Source of the DNA: a virus
Strand: one strand, 5' to 3'
IMG/VR virus record: IMGVR_UViG_3300025096_000008
Location: 1-64,000 of that record
DNA length: 64,000 nt
Below the pieces are notes generated by a model, which ran no database searches, had not been told where the DNA came from, and worked only from the letters and a program-made list of their open reading frames with translations. This document shows positions 63,711-64,000 of this stretch, one piece after another. How positions within the stretch are numbered: position 1 is the first letter of the stretch; each line of letters starts with the position of its first letter. The translations under genes and the position numbers were made by a program.

Positions 63711-64000
63711 ATGGATACACGATATCGAACAAACTGGAAAACACTTTATTCGCTAGCTAAAGGTAGTAAAAAAATAGGCTCCGCAGATGCGAATCTACAG
63801 AGAAAAAAAGGCTGCTGGTCCTCAAAGAGGTCCGTAGAGTGGCTTCTAACTGCTGTAGGGGGGAGAAACTATGCCCCTATTTACACTGTCGATCTCTCTA
63901 GCTGTCTGGAGTATTCCACACGTCTCGAAGAGCAGCTCGCAGACGAGTTGACTCGTCTTCAATTAGAAGACAAGCTTGGGGCTCGGATTAAGAGCCAAGC
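63711..64000 (+). CDS. Hypothetical protein, 3' truncated by the window
   Basis: Open from ATG 63711 (AAGGAAAA upstream) to the window end, ~96 residues visible: MDTRYRTNWKTLYSLAKGSK, RKKGCWSSKRSVEWLLTAVG, NYAPIYTVDLSSCLEYSTRL. Not recognised. Confidence 0.65.
   Translation, partial: MDTRYRTNWKTLYSLAKGSKKIGSADANLQRKKGCWSSKRSVEWLLTAVGGRNYAPIYTVDLSSCLEYSTRLEEQLADELTRLQLEDKLGARIKSQ

Overview
The window is a gene-dense stretch of a large tailed-phage genome with a contractile, T4-like (myovirus) particle. Every supported gene is on the + strand, start/stop overlaps of the ATGA or TGATG type are common, and there is no gap above 300 bases. Structural genes occur in an order resembling T4-like phages: scaffold (22), major capsid (23), neck and connector (13-, 14- and 15-like), tail sheath (18), tail tube (19), a 26-like baseplate protein, tape measure, tube-cap and wedge proteins, and a hub-like protein. 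The host cannot be proven from sequence. A secreted lipoprotein with seven MopE-type repeats (EVCDGxDNDCDG), a DAG-rich small lipoprotein and Gly-Asp-Pro repeats resemble protein styles common in Myxococcota, Bradymonadota and other former deltaproteobacteria, so a Gram-negative host of that kind is my inference.

Layout. 1-1.8 kb: the end of a fibre/adhesin gene, then glutaredoxin and a staphylococcal-nuclease-like protein. 2-21 kb: capsid, neck, tail and baseplate. 21-38 kb: replication and nucleotide metabolism, with a mini family-A polymerase, MazG-like protein, FtsZ/tubulin-like protein, gp32 SSB, UvsX/RecA, ClpP, 5' nuclease/RNase H, DnaB-like helicase, B12-dependent ribonucleotide reductase, GapR-like and GroES-like proteins, a nucleotidyltransferase-like protein, a complete DnaE-type DNA polymerase III alpha subunit, and dUTPase. 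38-46 kb: an adenine methyltransferase, a zinc-protease lipoprotein, a putative late-transcription cluster with a sigma region-4 mini-protein, an acidic prohead-like protein, a nuclease-like protein, and GroEL. 46-51 kb: one tRNA(CAU), HSP20, the MopE/vWA lipoprotein, and a lysis pair (M15 peptidase plus holin-like protein). 51-55 kb: a MoxR AAA+ / metallopeptidase / vWA cassette. 55-64 kb: many small accessory genes, several with one 'GDLV' beta-barrel-like motif, then a probable packaged ADP-ribosyltransferase, a spanin-like pair, a diiron ferritin-like protein and a second nuclease-like protein.

Two transcription signals are visible. Thirteen near-consensus sigma70 promoters (TTGACA/T, 16-18 bp, TATAAT-like) precede replication, chaperone and accessory genes. 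A different box, AACTAYTTAT, lies just upstream of structural and virion-associated genes and is a candidate late promoter. The picture is a T4-type virion joined to an unusual replication set: DnaE plus a mini family-A polymerase, with no T4-type gp43 visible here. It also carries many proteostasis factors (GroEL, GroES-like, HSP20, ClpP, MoxR/vWA). Family names come from reading motifs by eye, with no database search.
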